A DNA stretch of 64,000 nt from Apostichopus japonicus (GCF_037975245.1 NC_092565.1:2677499-2741498); one strand, 5' to 3'; positions 46,191 to 58,058 are shown, counted from the stretch's first letter. Numbers and translations are program-made. Notes: generated by a model not told the origin, from the sequence alone.

Positions 46191-47050
46191 TTGTCATTAC
46201 AACAAAAGTTATGAATGATAAGATGTCTGCATCTACAGAGAAAAGATATTTATGTTAAAATCATCTTAATAAATTTGTGTTAAATCAATAAACCTGAGAC
46301 TCTTGTCCACTTGTGGACTAGACAAACAACAACATAATAAACAATATACAAAAGGCAAACTACAGGATGATGGTAAATTGTAAATGCAATAGGTTTGGAG
46401 TGGGGTGGGGAGGGGGGGTTGAGAGGGCAGAGGTTTAGTTAAGTCTTCATTGTGTTTATTCTTACTAGCTAAGAACTCATTTATGCAATATCAGTGCAAT
46501 ATATTATTTCAAACTTGCCACCAGTGCCTTTTATAGATATATGAAAACAACTAATAGCAGGAAATGTAAATCCAAATTTGAACCGTTTCCAAAGTAAATC
46601 TTTTCCCCAGCAATATTAAATCTATTGTTTTGTACTTTTTATTCCCATCATTTAGTTTCTTGTTTACTCGTATTGTGCTTTGTTTAGGTGCTTTAAATAT
46701 GTCTTTCAACTGCGCTATATTCACCCATGTATTGTTTCAGATTAATCGTAAAATTAAGACTTTAGTTGTTTAATATCTTAGGCAGTTTTCTGTTTATGAT
46801 TTGTATATAGAATTATGTTGATCATTAAAAAATAATAAAACCCCCACGGAGTGCCTCATACTATCAGGCTATCAGGCAATAATACAGTACGTGACATCTA
46901 TGCGTCTCATTTGAAACATCCCATTGGGTGTATAGTCACGTACGCTCAACTTTACTGTAAAGTTCGATAGCTCAGTTGTAATTTCGTCACGATGTTCTGA
47001 TGGAAGTACCATCATTTGTTCTGAGAAATAGTAAAGTAGCTTACAATAGC

Positions 47051-48725
47051 TTATGGCCTTGGCAAATACGTTTGCTCTAAATTGGCCAGTGGAAGTTCCA
47101 CAGAGAGATAAAGGAAAGCTGCAAACATGAACGATACACACGTCACTGCTACATAGTTGAAAATCTGTAACACGAAGAAGAAATACAGAATAAATTTACC
47201 ATTAATTAATTAATTAATGGGTGAATTAATTAAATCAAACGGACTGTGGTATACATCAATAATTAGTTAAAATCTCAATGTGTGTTTGTTGATTATTTTT
47301 GGAAAACAAACTTCGGAATCAGATTCAATATTTCTTATTCTAAATGCATTCTGGCCAGGTGGGTTTAATGGAGAAAAGCTGTCGCAATCGATATAAAGAA
47401 ATTTATTTTCTGTTGCCCTTCTGGCGCGAACAATTTACCGTAAAATCACTGCGACCGCCCATATCAGCATGGTCTTTACACAAATGTAACCTATATATAC
47501 TCATAACGTCCACTTTTTTACCCAATTTCTCGGAGGAAACGTCTGAAAACACCTGTTTATTCCTTCCAATGGAAGGATATGACACAATTTCGCAAGCTAC
47601 ATCGGTAAAGACCGAAAGAAAGATATATACTATTCAAGAGAATGGACCTAACACAGGCTAGCTCACAAATCCAACGCTCGTTAACAAAACAGAGAGATTT
47701 GATTGGCACATGATCTGTTTGGAAGGGCTTGCAAATATTGAATGAAGTTTGTAGAATCTTTAAAATGAGACATTAATAGTCTTTCAAAAAGTAACCCATT
47801 TCACTCTCATGGATTTTTTATGGTTGGTCATGAATCCCCAGAAATTGACTTTTTTTTATCATGTGCTGCAATTTGGAGGCAAAATAATTTGTTTTGACCT
47901 TGAATTTTAAACAAATCTGTGAAAAGAGATCGCGGAGGACGATGTCAACAAAATTGAAACAGCAAAGAAACAGACTAGCCTTTGGCAGACAAAAACAAAC
48001 AAAGTTTAAGGTTTACAGTCAAGTTTGAGGCCAAGTCCCCCTCCCACGACTTTGCAACACGTAACCCCTGGTCATTGGTAACTTGTCACACCCACACACC
48101 AAAGTGTACACAATTCAAACAATCCTTCATAGAGCACTATCTCTACGCGTCCCCCGGGAGATTTCCCATAGGGTGCAGCCACAAACCGGCGCAGAGAACT
48201 ATATTTACAAGTTACCTCGCAAGTCCCCATTTATACACCTGGGTGAAGAGAGGAGATAAAAAGTGCCTTGCCCAACGACACAACGTAATGATCTGGCCAG
48301 GATTCGAACCTGTAAACCATAGATCACAAGTCCACTGCCTTTAACCGCTTGACCACAACGCTCTCACGAACATCAGCAAGAGAGTTCCTTGACAAACTGG
48401 AAGAAATGGGGATTCGTTGTGCTAAAGTCCTTAGTTAAACGATCTGTCTCTTTAAAAGTGTTGCTATTGCATTTTTAGGCGGTTACAAAGAAAAAAAAAG
48501 GGTATGGTTGGTGAAGTGGGTTGAATGAGCGGAGGGGGATGGTGGGTGAGAGTGCCAGTTGGACTATACCACTGATACTTACCATAATAGGAGTAGTAGT
48601 ATAAAATGGCTGTCCTAGATTGCCGATGAATGTCCGAAATACAATTATATGAATGAGATAGACCGTGTAAGACAAACGGCTCAATGGTACCCAGGCATGC
48701 CAACTAAGAAAGTTATTAATCCACC
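47051..48725 (-). pseudogene. Orphan last two exons of a duplicated NRF-6-like acyltransferase
   Basis: Exons 48725-48583 (WINNFLSWHAWVPLSRLSYT, VYLIHIIVF, FYTTTPIM) and 47164-47051 (NYVAVTCVSFMFAAFLYL, VELPLANLEQTYLPRP, stop TAA) match the last two exons of the complete gene in length, phase and splice sites. Both frames are open. No other acyltransferase exon is visible upstream on the minus strand up to 64 kb; LINE fragments and a sulfotransferase gene lie there instead. It is therefore most likely a partial gene copy, unless its 5' part lies beyond the window. Confidence 0.75.
48026..48363 (-). mobile_element. tRNA-derived SINE, family A, copy 2
   Basis: Minus-strand tRNA-like head with GTGGTCAAGCGGTTAAAGG and GGTTCGAATCC, followed by a body like that at 31700-32037. 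It is the duplicate carried along by the segmental duplication. Confidence 0.6.
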
Positions 48726-49096
48726 CTGGAGATATAAAGCAAATACAAATTGTGGTTAATACTAGATTTATCCACGTTGTAGAGTAAAGAGAGCTTTGCA
48801 ATTACCACTTCCCCCTCATCCCCTTTCCGCCCCCCCCCCCTCTATGCCCATCCTCTCGACCCCGTAGATCACATCTCAATGGATTTATGATCAAGGGCCG
48901 AGATCTTAATATTTGTTTTTCATAAGTTCCTTGATGGGGACACCTTGTCCCACCTGATTCATTTGTTTGTCTGAGTATACTCTGCTAAATAACATTTGTC
49001 CTACAGTTTTTCATATCATTTCATATGCAGCTTGTGTCTCCACATGGCATTTTCAGAAATCACCCCAACGTAAGTAACTTAACAGTCTTTGATTTA

Positions 49097-49775
49097 ATAA
49101 TAATAATAATAATTATATTACTGAGGAAGATTGGTCTTTTTATTGTTCAGTGCCATTCAAGTGTTCTAGTGATGTTAATTTGAGGTGGTTTCAGTATAGG
49201 CTGCTTCAGAGGATTATCCCGTCCAATAAGTACTTGCATTTAATAAAAGCAATTACTCATGACACTTGTACTTTTTGTCATAGGTATGTTGAGACAATTG
49301 AACGTTTGTTCTATTATTGCCCACTCTCAGTTAGGCTTTGGAATCATCTCCAAACTTTGTTAAACAATATAGATATTGGTATAGTACTAGACATTAAGAC
49401 AGTGTTGTTTGGTGCGGACATTGCCAGAGAGCTGAATTTGATTATAATTTTAGTTAAGAAATTCATTTTCAACTGCAAAGTACGGAAAGAAATTCCACTG
49501 CAGAATAAGTTACTATTGTTTCTGAGGGACTATTTTCTATTACAAAAAAACATTTTGTTGCGTAATATGAAAAGCAGTGTTTGGATGAAATATTGGTACC
49601 CTTGGTATAATTGTTTACAACTTCAGAATGTATTAAAATAAATACTTTTTAGTTTTATCTAGGAATTTTCACTAAGTCACCACTAGAGTGCTATATTATG
49701 TTAAGTTATAGTTGCAAGAGAAATAAAAAAAAAGAGAGAGAGAGAGAAAAAAAAATAATAGTAATAATAATAATG
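49097..49775 (+). pseudogene. 3' fragment of an L1/Tx1-like LINE
   Basis: Open frame from about 49115 to 49641: ITEEDWSFYCSVPFKCSSD, LRWFQYRLLQRIIPSNKYL, then CTFCHRYVETIERLFYYC, a zinc-binding zf-RVT-type end of ORF2. It begins right after a (TAA)n run and ends in GAGAGA, poly-A and (TAA)n. The piece is 5'-truncated and lacks the polymerase. Confidence 0.7.
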
Positions 49776-49935
49776 GATTGATATGATTACGAGCCAGTGA
49801 TGTCAACGTGACAAGTACCTCGGCTTACCGGTCTCCAGGTATTTTACTTTAGAAATCCTGCGAAAATATTCCACTATACTCGATTGTGTAGTATATTCTG
49901 TTCTTATTGCACTATCCGTGTGAACTGATCAAAAA

Positions 49936-50271
49936 ATGCCACGAGGACGACCAAAAGGTAGCGTAAATCGTAAAATTGTCAACGACTCTGCAACTCAGCT
50001 TAGGCTAATTTCCAGCCTAACGTCGCTAAGCCAACCCAACCCATGTATACGTGTTGACGTGGACTCAGACACAGAACAGGATTTTGCACAAGATGTTAAT
50101 GGAAGTGTAGATATAGCCTTTTTTAGGGAAAGAACCTGGGTACGAAAACCAAACTACCAAACAACTGATCCGCTCTCAACCCCAGTCCCCCTGCATCGGG
50201 ACTGTGACTGTGTGATCATCGTCAGGTGTGCATCACCATTCCCCTCGAAAGGGAACAGATACTACACATGA
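49936..50271 (+). CDS. ORF with AT-hook-like start, probably LINE-associated
   Basis: ATG at 49936; MPRGRPKGSVNRK has the RGRPKG core of an AT-hook, followed by Ser-rich sequence and an acidic SDTEQDF stretch. A second frame from about 50330 encodes a coiled-coil-like SELRNENAALEEKCSSLDGK. Together they look like a broken LINE ORF1 or nucleic-acid-binding protein upstream of the ORF2 remnants below. I cannot assign it firmly. Confidence 0.4.
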   Translation: MPRGRPKGSVNRKIVNDSATQLRLISSLTSLSQPNPCIRVDVDSDTEQDFAQDVNGSVDIAFFRERTWVRKPNYQTTDPLSTPVPLHRDCDCVIIVRCASPFPSKGNRYYT

Positions 50272-50469
50272 TATAGACTACGTAGGACATTTGTGCGTGA
50301 GCTTAACTCCATTCAAGTCGAATTTAGATTTAAGGCATTCAATGTCTGAATTACGTAACGAGAACGCTGCCTTAGAGGAGAAATGCTCTTCTCTTGATGG
50401 GAAAGTGATCAGACTTGAGGAGGTATCCAGTAACGTTTTTAACATAGCTTTAGATAAGCTCGGGGTGAG

Positions 50470-51630
50470 CTAAGAACCAATTTCAAGGCCCGGGACGAGT
50501 GTCTTTCTGCCATTTCCGTCCACAATCTTGTTGATATTTGGAGAGAGAGGAATCCCCTACTTAAAGATTTCACCTGGCACTCCAACATTGCTGATATTCA
50601 CTGCCGCTTAGGTTTTTTTCTTGTTTCTCGCAGTTTTGTAGCCAATGTTATTAATATTAATTTCATCCTCCTCTTCAGTCCGATCATTATATTGTTGTAC
50701 TTTCAATTAGTACTCATGAAGAACGTATAGGGGACGGGGGTATTGGAAATTTAATAATTCTCTTTTATATGATATCAACCATAATAACCTTGACAATGAT
50801 CTATTTGTAACTGAGTTTATCAATCTTTATGACATTGACCCTTCATCTAGTTGGGATGGAATTAAATTCAGTATTTTTTGGACGTAACTATTAAGTATTC
50901 TATAACAAAAAGCGAAGAAATCTCGTAATTATGAAAATGAGGTTTTGCGTAATATTTCAACTCTCGAGCGGCTCTCCTATGCATGTAACTCTGAAGAGAT
51001 TTGTGGCAAGCTTTCCGATGCTCGGGATAAGCTTAATGTTATTTATCACGATAAATTTCAGGGAATTATCGTAAGGTCTAGGGCTAGGTGGGTAGAGGCT
51101 GGAGAAAAGAGCTTCAAATGTTTTCTGAACCTTGAAAAGAGAAATCGTAGTAACAAAAAGTATTTTCCGTTTACAGTTAGAGAATGGTCGTTTTATTCAC
51201 AAGAATGAGGAGATTGTGCAGGACATCCGTAATTTTTACAGCTCCTTATATGCCCGCTCTTCGAGTTATAGTTATGACTTAATCTCTGACCTTCCTGATT
51301 CAGTCACTTTAAATGATATCAATATTGACCTCTGTTACGGCAGACTCTCACTTGAGGAATGTTATCAGGCTTTATTTTCTATGCCGAATGGGAAGTCTCC
51401 TGGCACCGACGGGTTTTCGACTGATTTCTATTATCACTTCTGGCCTGTTATAGGGAAGTATGTTGTTGAATCTTTCAATTTGCTTACAACCGTCACTGTT
51501 TATCTCCGGAGCCAAACAGGGGTATAATTACTCTAATTCGTAAACCAGATAAAGATCATGAACAGCTGAGTAACTATAGACCGATTAGCCTTTTGAATAC
51601 TGAGTATAAAAGCTTGGATCAATCTCGCAT
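50470..51630 (+). pseudogene. Decayed ORF2 of an L1/Tx1-like LINE
   Basis: Frameshifted pieces in order: DIWRERNPLLKDFTWHSNI and CRLGFFLVSRSF (end of the endonuclease), QGIIVRSRARWVEAGEKSFK and FLNLEKRN, ENGRFIHKNEEIVQDIRNFY, then the start of the reverse transcriptase (SLEECYQALFSMPNGKSPGT, DGFSTDFYYHFWP) and TLIRKPDKD with NYRPISLLN near 51590. The sequence stops matching shortly after. Multiple frame changes show it is inactive. Confidence 0.8.
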
Positions 51631-51639
51631 TTCGTGTGA

Positions 51640-52860
51640 AGGAGTACCCTATTGAGTTCAAGATCCCTATTGTTTTTGGTGGAGGTCCAAGTCCATTTGG
51701 GGTCGCTAGAGGTCAAATTGTGAAACCTTGTAAACACGATAACTCAAGAAGGGAAGGTTGGACGAATCTCATATTCAGTATGTAGTTGGTACATGTTCAG
51801 TACAAGATTTTATTGAGGTCAAAGGTCAGTTGGAGTCACCAGACGCCAAATTGTGGAAACCTTCTTTTATAAGCTACCGTATCTCCCACCGACCAGCCTT
51901 TCAGATACATGTGCGTTACGCCTCATACGAATAGGAGGCTATCGGCAATTGGAAATGAGCTTATGGGCATCCGTATAATCTAAAATTGAAAAGACGAACA
52001 TATTTGCAATGCCTTCAACGTGCCGCTCGGAACCTTATTTTTCGCGCAGAAAGGTGTGCTTTGTATTTCAGCGGTTCTATTGGACGTTTTCCGTCGTATT
52101 TATTTCAGGTTGGATGTAGTTCGTTGTGACCAGGCAGCGTTAATGAAACTTAACAGTTCGTCTAGTTAGATTTTTTAATATGACCAATTCGAAATAATTG
52201 TGTTAAACGGTCTTAGTTTGGCAGTGAGTTCACGAGCTTTTGTCTGGATCGGCTGTTGATCTCAATTTGTGTAGTCTCTTCCACCAGTTTCAGCATAGCT
52301 AGGCCTTAAAAGTAACTGTGAGCAATTTTATGTTGTCTAGGCCATCCGGTTGGGTAGAATAGGGTACGTTAACACAACAACGTGAAGAATACCAGTCAGA
52401 ATACCAACACACTTAAGATGGCAAACCATGTCCTTAATTATTTCTTAAGGTATTTTCCTACTGGCTATCAGTCATAATTCGCAAAGTATCGAACAATTTA
52501 AGGAGTTTTGAGACTGACCTGTGTTTACCATGCCATAGTGGTATTGTAACAGCTAGTAGTTCTGGTTATACTAACAAGCAGGAGTCTAGTGCATTGAAGT
52601 CATCGAAACCTCAAAACATTTTGCATTCTGGTTAAGTGCAAATATTATTCCATATTATTGCATTCTCTCACTAATTTATCATTTAAGGCAATCAAATTCG
52701 GTACCACTTTGATCGCGTGATCCCTCGGCTGTGTACTTTGAATTCTTGCCATTCTTTTACAACTTTGCTTTGGATTATAGCCATGCGTTTGATAGAATTA
52801 TCTTTGAGGTATTGTAATTAATACTAATTTTTTTAGTGGTCCGGGGGATTCCCCCCCCCT
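51640..52860. other. No gene recognised; old repeat
   Basis: Contains AGGTCAAAGGTCA (51820-51832) in a stretch that looks like an old interspersed repeat. I see no gene. Confidence 0.4.
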
Positions 52861-52868
52861 GCCCCCAA

Positions 52869-52913
52869 ACTGTGACTGTGTGATCATCGTCAGGTGTGTA
52901 TCACGGTTCCCCT
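52869..52913 (+). repeat. 45-bp block shared with 50201-50246
   Basis: ACTGTGACTGTGTGATCATC and GTCAGGTGTG are common to both sites, with a few differences after them. The first copy is inside the ORF at 49936-50271. Confidence 0.8.
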
Positions 52914-52971
52914 ATACATGGTTGATGGTGATATAACACGTGATCACGGCTCAGTGCCAAAATGCATGGCA

Positions 52972-53015
52972 GTTATGACCAGGGAGTTGTTATGGAACAA
53001 CTCCCTGGTTGTAAC
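52972..53015. repeat. CAGGGAGTTGTT palindrome, copy 3
   Basis: A 28-bp hairpin at 52980-53007 with arms CAGGGAGTTGTT and AACAACTCCCTG around ATGG, a perfect 12-bp stem. Flanks GTTATGAC and GTTGTAAC are similar but not identical. Confidence 0.85.
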
Positions 53016-53080
53016 AAGTCTGCACGTATTAAAGTGCACAAAATAATACCGTATAAAGAAGTAACCTGTATAATGGCTAT

Positions 53081-53119
53081 TATAGACCAGGGAGTTGCTT
53101 AACAACTCCCTGAATAGAC
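53081..53119. repeat. CAGGGAGTTGTT palindrome, copy 4
   Basis: A 25-bp hairpin at 53088-53112 with arms CAGGGAGTTG and CAACTCCCTG around CTTAA. ATAGAC lies on both sides (TATAGAC left, AATAGAC right). Only 80 bases separate it from copy 3. Confidence 0.8.
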
Positions 53120-54045
53120 TAGGTATATATATTGTTCAATATTGATAACTGTCTAGATTACGAACTAATTACACGGGTATGCCTATACTTCCTTTAATTG
53201 TGAAAGACACACACGAACGGGTTTACTAACAGGTTTTTTACTATAGGCTCCGTGAGTGTGGTATTCAGTGGTTTGCCCCGCAGCAATAATCGTAATTATG
53301 TAGTTCACCCATGCATGTGAACTTTGACACCGGGTCTCTAAAAATCTCTTGTATTTAATCGTTTAGATCTTCAGTTAAATTCCAATAAAAAACAGTTCAC
53401 ACAACACAAATCAAGTCACTATAAACAGTGTTACTATAGGAACAATCGGTGACCATTCCCTGCAAAGTTATATCACAGCGCACTGTTCCCAATACTCACC
53501 ATACTATAACTACGCGGAGTCGGGACAATGCCGTAGCTAGGCCGGGCAATGGACAGGGGGAGGGTGGGGGTGGGGGAGAGAACTTCTACCGTGCAGACTA
53601 TTGTACCCTCATATGTGCCACTACCATATGTACTAATGCTTACAAGACACGAATATTGTTCCCCTCCTTAAAGTAACAACTAGCTTGTAACAACAATATG
53701 ATATAATTCAAACTGACAAATTTATAATATGCAACAGTACATTAAGGCTTTGTTATAGAATATTGACAATAACAGTTTTATGAAATGAATGTGTTGAAGC
53801 AACAATTTTTACTTTACTTTTCATAATATGTTATCATTTAATAATAATAACGTAACAGCAAAGAGAAAAAACACTGATCATTCTGTTACAGAAAAGGAGT
53901 AGTTTGTGATAACGGAAAACCATTTAGGCCTACTGTTCCAGCTGCCAATTTACACTTGCCAATGCTTGGTTACAAATTTCACCACAGATGCAATGTTTGA
54001 AGTGGACTTAGCTGTGACGCGTTTTCCACGTACCATTTCAGTGAT
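53120..54045. other. No gene recognised
   Basis: AT-rich, with a G-rich GGGGAGGGTGGGGG stretch near 53555-53577. Confidence 0.5.
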
Positions 54046-54281
54046 GGCAGAGGGATGCGAAATTATTTTTCCCACTTTGACGCGGCCATATTAGCATAAT
54101 GGGCGTGGACTATCGGTCGTTGTTACGGCTTATTGGTCTACGTCACAGACTATGCAGTGATATCTCTCGGGTGTTTGTTTGGGTGCTGAAAGTTCTCAAT
54201 TAAGTTACATGTCAGGGATTCTAGTACACGTACCAGTACAATAAATAGTATAGTACAGAGGGACATTGCTATTTAGGCATA

Positions 54282-54330
54282 GTTATAGCAGGGAGCTGCT
54301 ACTCTAACAGTAGCAGCTCCCTGGTTATAG
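54282..54330. repeat. CAGGGAG palindrome, copy 5, with 7-bp direct repeats
   Basis: A 35-bp hairpin at 54289-54323 with arms CAGGGAGCTGCTACT and AGTAGCAGCTCCCTG around CTAAC (a perfect 15-bp stem), flanked on both sides by GTTATAG. The stem shows compensated changes relative to copies 1-4 (AGCTGCT/AGCAGCT instead of AGTTGTT/AACAACT). Confidence 0.85.
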
Positions 54331-54808
54331 TTAATACAGACGCAAGTGACAACTGTTTAATCAAATGGGTAGAATATTTCAAGTCCGTAACAATACCCAG
54401 TAGCGTACGTAAACTAATGATGAAAGCACGTAGGCTCCTTACTGTCGTTTAAAAGGGGGTTCATTTATAAATGAACAAATAATTTAGAATGATGGATAAA
54501 ACAATATGGGGCACAATACAATACATGTATCTTTGTAGGTTTCTAGCATTGAAAGGTCAGTGGGCCTACCTGGTGTAATATGAAGTGTAATAATCAATAC
54601 CACGGGAGGTTCATTTATAACTTTTCCAGACCCTGCTGTCACGGGAGGTTCTTCTCCAAACTTTTCCAGACACGGGAGGTTCATAACACATCTAATAAAC
54701 AAACACAGTTTGATTTTGTGATGGAATTTACCTCAAGAGCTCCATAAGACCCGATTGACTGGGAGGAGCAGTCGCACATCATCATGGATCTCATGAAGTC
54801 ATGTCTTA

Positions 54809-54854
54809 GGCCTGAGTATATTAGGCCTGAGTATATTAGGCCTGAGTATATTAT
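54809..54854 (+). repeat. 15-bp tandem repeat, three copies
   Basis: Unit TTAGGCCTGAGTATA repeated three times; a partial fourth precedes it. Confidence 0.9.
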
Positions 54855-55526
54855 TAAAGAGCTATACGTAAGAGCTCGAAGTCGAAGTCACAAACTTGCC
54901 GGCCTGTGACGTATTTCATAAGCCACGCCCATGTGGCCGCGTCGAAGTGGGAAAAATAATTTCGCCAGCGGGATGCGTCTACTCTTACGTCACTGTGAGA
55001 TGAAGGGTACTTATACAGGTGGCATACTCCTATTAGAGTCTACACCGGTCCGCCTGAATTTTCTCCTATCTCAGGAAAAGTGCCAAAGTGCAGTAGAAGA
55101 ACATATTATATGATAAGTTATCAATCAGGATCTGGTTTTTGTGGCTTGTATGTTGAAGAACATGAATGGAAGTACAAGTGGTACAAACATTGGGTCAATA
55201 GAGGCAATGTTTGACCTCTTTAGGCCTACAGGAGCAGCGTACGAAAATTGCTACTGAGAAACTAGGTTTGTTTACAAGTGACGAAAACAAGTTCAGGATC
55301 GGATAGCAAACTGTTGCATGGTCATGATACGTAAACTCGATGGTGCCATGAAAGGCCAACTTGTCAGCTATCCAGTGATGGGTTGCATTTAGATTTAGTG
55401 AGAACTTCTATCTAGACTAAGAGACCAGATTACATTTAGGATTTAGTGTGTAAGTCAATGGGGCTTTTAATGGGTGTATGCTAATTTACAGTGTCTGACA
55501 TTAATATAAAGCAAAATGTATCAGTT

Positions 55527-57159
55527 TCACTCCTTCAACAATTCAGTTTCTCTTTGGAATATTTCTTGTGCTTTACTATAAAGTACTACATCAGGATAAA
55601 GTAATTTGACTACAACTGGATTATCTTTCAACTGTTTCTTAAGATCCTCTATGTTTTGATGTTCTACAGATTCATCTATATCATCACCATAAATCCCTTT
55701 ATTCATCCAAAGTCCTTTACATACGTCAAAAAATTCCATTCCATATGTCTTTCTTAAAAGCTTCAAGGTCATTTTTAATTCCTCTTGCAAGCCGATAACA
55801 GCGAATATTTTATCGAGTTGACTCGCTACATAATTAACGTAAGTTTCGTTGTTAGCTGATGCGAAAACTTCCTCCTCTGTTACAAACTCGCAAGTCCTTT
55901 TTTCGCTCATTGGACACATTACTGTACGGTGTAATTGAAAGAAAAAGAGACTATGTTGAACTCGCTGTGCCCATTCTGTGATCGGCAGTTTGATACAATC
56001 ATCCTTGCCCGTTCCGGGTGGGTCGTTTTGCTGTATACATTCGAAGTATAAAGATACCAGCCTATCATATGGTTCTCGCACTAAAGTGAAGTATGAACAA
56101 TCCTTAGCTTGAACATGACCGCATATGCCGAAACTGTCTGAACCCATAAATATATCATATGGACATGTTTCAGCGAGAGGCGTCAATTCTATATCAAATC
56201 GTTTCTCCAAGTGTAATAAATATGGGTTTGATTTCCGTTCTCGTTTGGCGACCATTGATAGGCATTCTTTGATCGTGGTTCCACCACACTTCGGCACATG
56301 CACGAAGGTTATTACGGAATTACGGAAAGTGTCGCTGTTACCGTTGGAATGTAAAAAGAAATTTGGGAGGGAATCACAAGTATTGACTGCCGCTACTTCA
56401 CGACATCCTATTCCAGTAGATTTCGATCGACTCTCCCAAGTTATAATCCGGCTATATCTGCTGAAAATACAAGAAAAAAAAGTGACAAACATTACCTTAA
56501 ATTGAAACCATACAACACCAAACTAGATGGCAATCAGATTAGGTCGACACACTCATTTGCCTACTGGGTAAGTGTGTGAGCAGATTAGACTAGGTCTTGA
56601 AAAACAGTCCAATCACCTATAGGGTTGGTGTGGGGAGGGGCTGGAACAGTTGGGCATGGGTGACTGGTGCACTGGAGGGACGGGAAGGTTAGGAAAGGAC
56701 GGGAAGTGAAAGCTGCTACTTAAAGTCACCCCACCCCTCCCCGCCAGTGTTTAAGTCTTAAACACTGGCGGGGAGGGGTGGGGGATTGATGTATACCTTA
56801 TAAAATACAACATTTTGGTAAAAGATAGTTTGAGAACCTTTCTACGTTTTCGGGGTGAAAAGAGAGGGAGAAGAGAAGGACCCGGAAGCGAAGATGGGGG
56901 AAGAGGCAGCACTAATATATCCTTCAAATATATTTCATGAAGGGGAGGATCGTTAATAAAATGCACTGGGCAGAATATGATATCGTTAAGTTTAACTTTA
57001 TTTCAACGATGAGAAAAGGAAAAGCGATACTTCTTACCTTTGGAAAAGGTGCTCCCCGAGGAACACCTTTTCTTTCGACACCAGGTACATATATAAACAA
57101 AGAAAGCTACCAATCGTAAACAATATCAAACGAACGATAAAATCCATCCGGATATTCAT
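55527..57159 (-). CDS. Golgi-type sulfotransferase, about 351 residues, two exons
   Basis: Exon 1 runs 57159-57038 (first ATG 57159, donor GTAAGA, phase 2). Exon 2 runs 56460-55527 (acceptor TATTTTCAG, stop TGA). The N-terminus is a type II signal anchor (MDFIVRLILFTIGSFLCLYM). The catalytic part has a PAPS 5'-phosphosulfate site FVHVPKCGGTTIKE (HVPKCGGTT at residues 95-103) and a 3'-phosphate site LVREPYDRLVSLYFE (about 167-181), as in the carbohydrate sulfotransferase families acting on glycans in the Golgi lumen. Six or more cysteines fit a lumenal fold. The glycan acceptor cannot be told from sequence; it is not a close match to any single vertebrate enzyme that I can name. The frame is intact. 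Confidence 0.85.
56580..56940. other. Intron of the sulfotransferase gene, G-rich inverted repeat
   Basis: Contains GGCGGGGAGGGGTGGGG (56766) and its inverted partner CCCCACCCCTCCCCGCC (56728), which form a large hairpin around TGTTTAAGTCTTAAACA. Confidence 0.8.
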
Positions 57160-57590
57160 TGCGAGCAATTTTCCGGCGACTTTAAAATTGTCACGAACAT
57201 TCCTCACTTTAAGACTCTTTCGGATATTTTCCGATAGTGAACATTTCCCCAAAATGCCAAGTCAAATTTTGCTCCAAAATTTGGCAAGCAATGCTTTTAG
57301 TTTTTGCCAACGGATTCCTATTCTTCAACGGACATATCTGAACAGCTTTAAATTTGCGGTACGACACTCCACACCTTTTAGTTATGTATCTACCGTATCG
57401 AGTGATTCTTAACCTCAAAACAGGTGGGCCGCCTTATATGAAAATCGTTCCAAAGGTATTGTCATAATTTTGATCAAAACCATTTTTCTTTTCTTTGTTC
57501 TCATTGTGATTTGTTTTGGTGTCTACGTAAAAATGCAAACAACTGCATAAGGTTATAATTGCTAACCACTGAGACGGAGCAGTTACAATG
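57160..57590. other. Upstream of the sulfotransferase first exon
   Basis: The reading frame of exon 1 stays open to about 57252 but without an ATG, so this is likely 5' UTR or promoter. No regulatory motif can be assigned. Confidence 0.4.
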
Positions 57591-57593
57591 AAG

Positions 57594-57637
57594 TATATAT
57601 ATATATAGGCCTATATAATAATAATAATAATAATATA

Positions 57638-57677
<40 letters not shown>

Positions 57678-57695
57678 TATACATATATATATATG

Positions 57696-57775
<80 letters not shown>

Positions 57776-57778
57776 AAC
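57594..57778. repeat. (TA)n/(TAA)n microsatellite
   Basis: About 185 bp of TA with ACAT, TAA and GTGT interruptions. A further TA tract is at 57998-58120. Confidence 0.95.
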
Positions 57779-57804
57779 AGAACTAGTATTCATGTTCATG
57801 TTCG

Positions 57805-57957
57805 ATACATGTGGCAAACGCCTACAGTGGAATTACGACCTTCCTTGCCGGTTTCGAACCTCTGGATATACAATAAGCGTCCATGGCCTATCGGTTAGGG
57901 TGTCCGCGTATAGAGCGGGAGGCCCGGGTTCGAATCCTGGTGGAGGCTGGGAGTTTT
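57805..57957 (+). mobile_element. tRNA-derived SINE, family B, copy 2
   Basis: The tRNA-like part at 57881-57950 has TGGCCTATCGGTTAGGG (A box) and GGTTCGAATCCTGG (B box). The leader CCGGTTTCGAACCTCTGG matches the copy at 35985-36130. TA-rich sequence on both sides. Confidence 0.7.
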
Positions 57958-58022
57958 TTCACTGTTCTTAATTTCCAACTCATTGCGATTTTCAATTATA
58001 TATATATATAAATATATATATA

Positions 58023-58058
<36 letters not shown>

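Larger units (their letters stand above)
43420..46370. other. Upstream region of the acyltransferase gene, no gene recognised
   Basis: No coding exon recognised. A possible 5' UTR exon, minus strand, ends at a donor-like CAAACAA/GTAAGC near 44397. A (TA)n tract, one palindrome copy and a hAT-like end are listed separately. Confidence 0.45.
46376..48779 (-). repeat. Segmental duplication, copy B
   Basis: Direct-orientation partner of 30653-32452, with several percent divergence and about 0.6 kb of additional sequence at 47260-47870. The SINE of family A is present in both copies. Confidence 0.9.
54049..54976. mobile_element. 0.93-kb element bounded by inverted repeats of about 75-100 bp
   Basis: The left arm (54049-54148) contains GGGATGCGAAATTATTTTTC, CCACTTTGACGCGGCCA, GGGCGTGG and TACGTCACAG. 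The right arm (54901-54976) is its inverted copy with small gaps. The interior holds a palindrome copy, a triplicated CACGGGAGGTTC motif at about 54601-54682 and a 15-bp tandem repeat. No coding sequence is seen. It could be a fold-back transposon or two opposed copies of one repeat. Confidence 0.6.

Noticed and set aside
51820-51832. AGGTCAAAGGTCA, a perfect nuclear-receptor DR1 site
   Set aside because: It lies in what looks like an old interspersed repeat far from any start site; a single short motif is not evidence of regulation.
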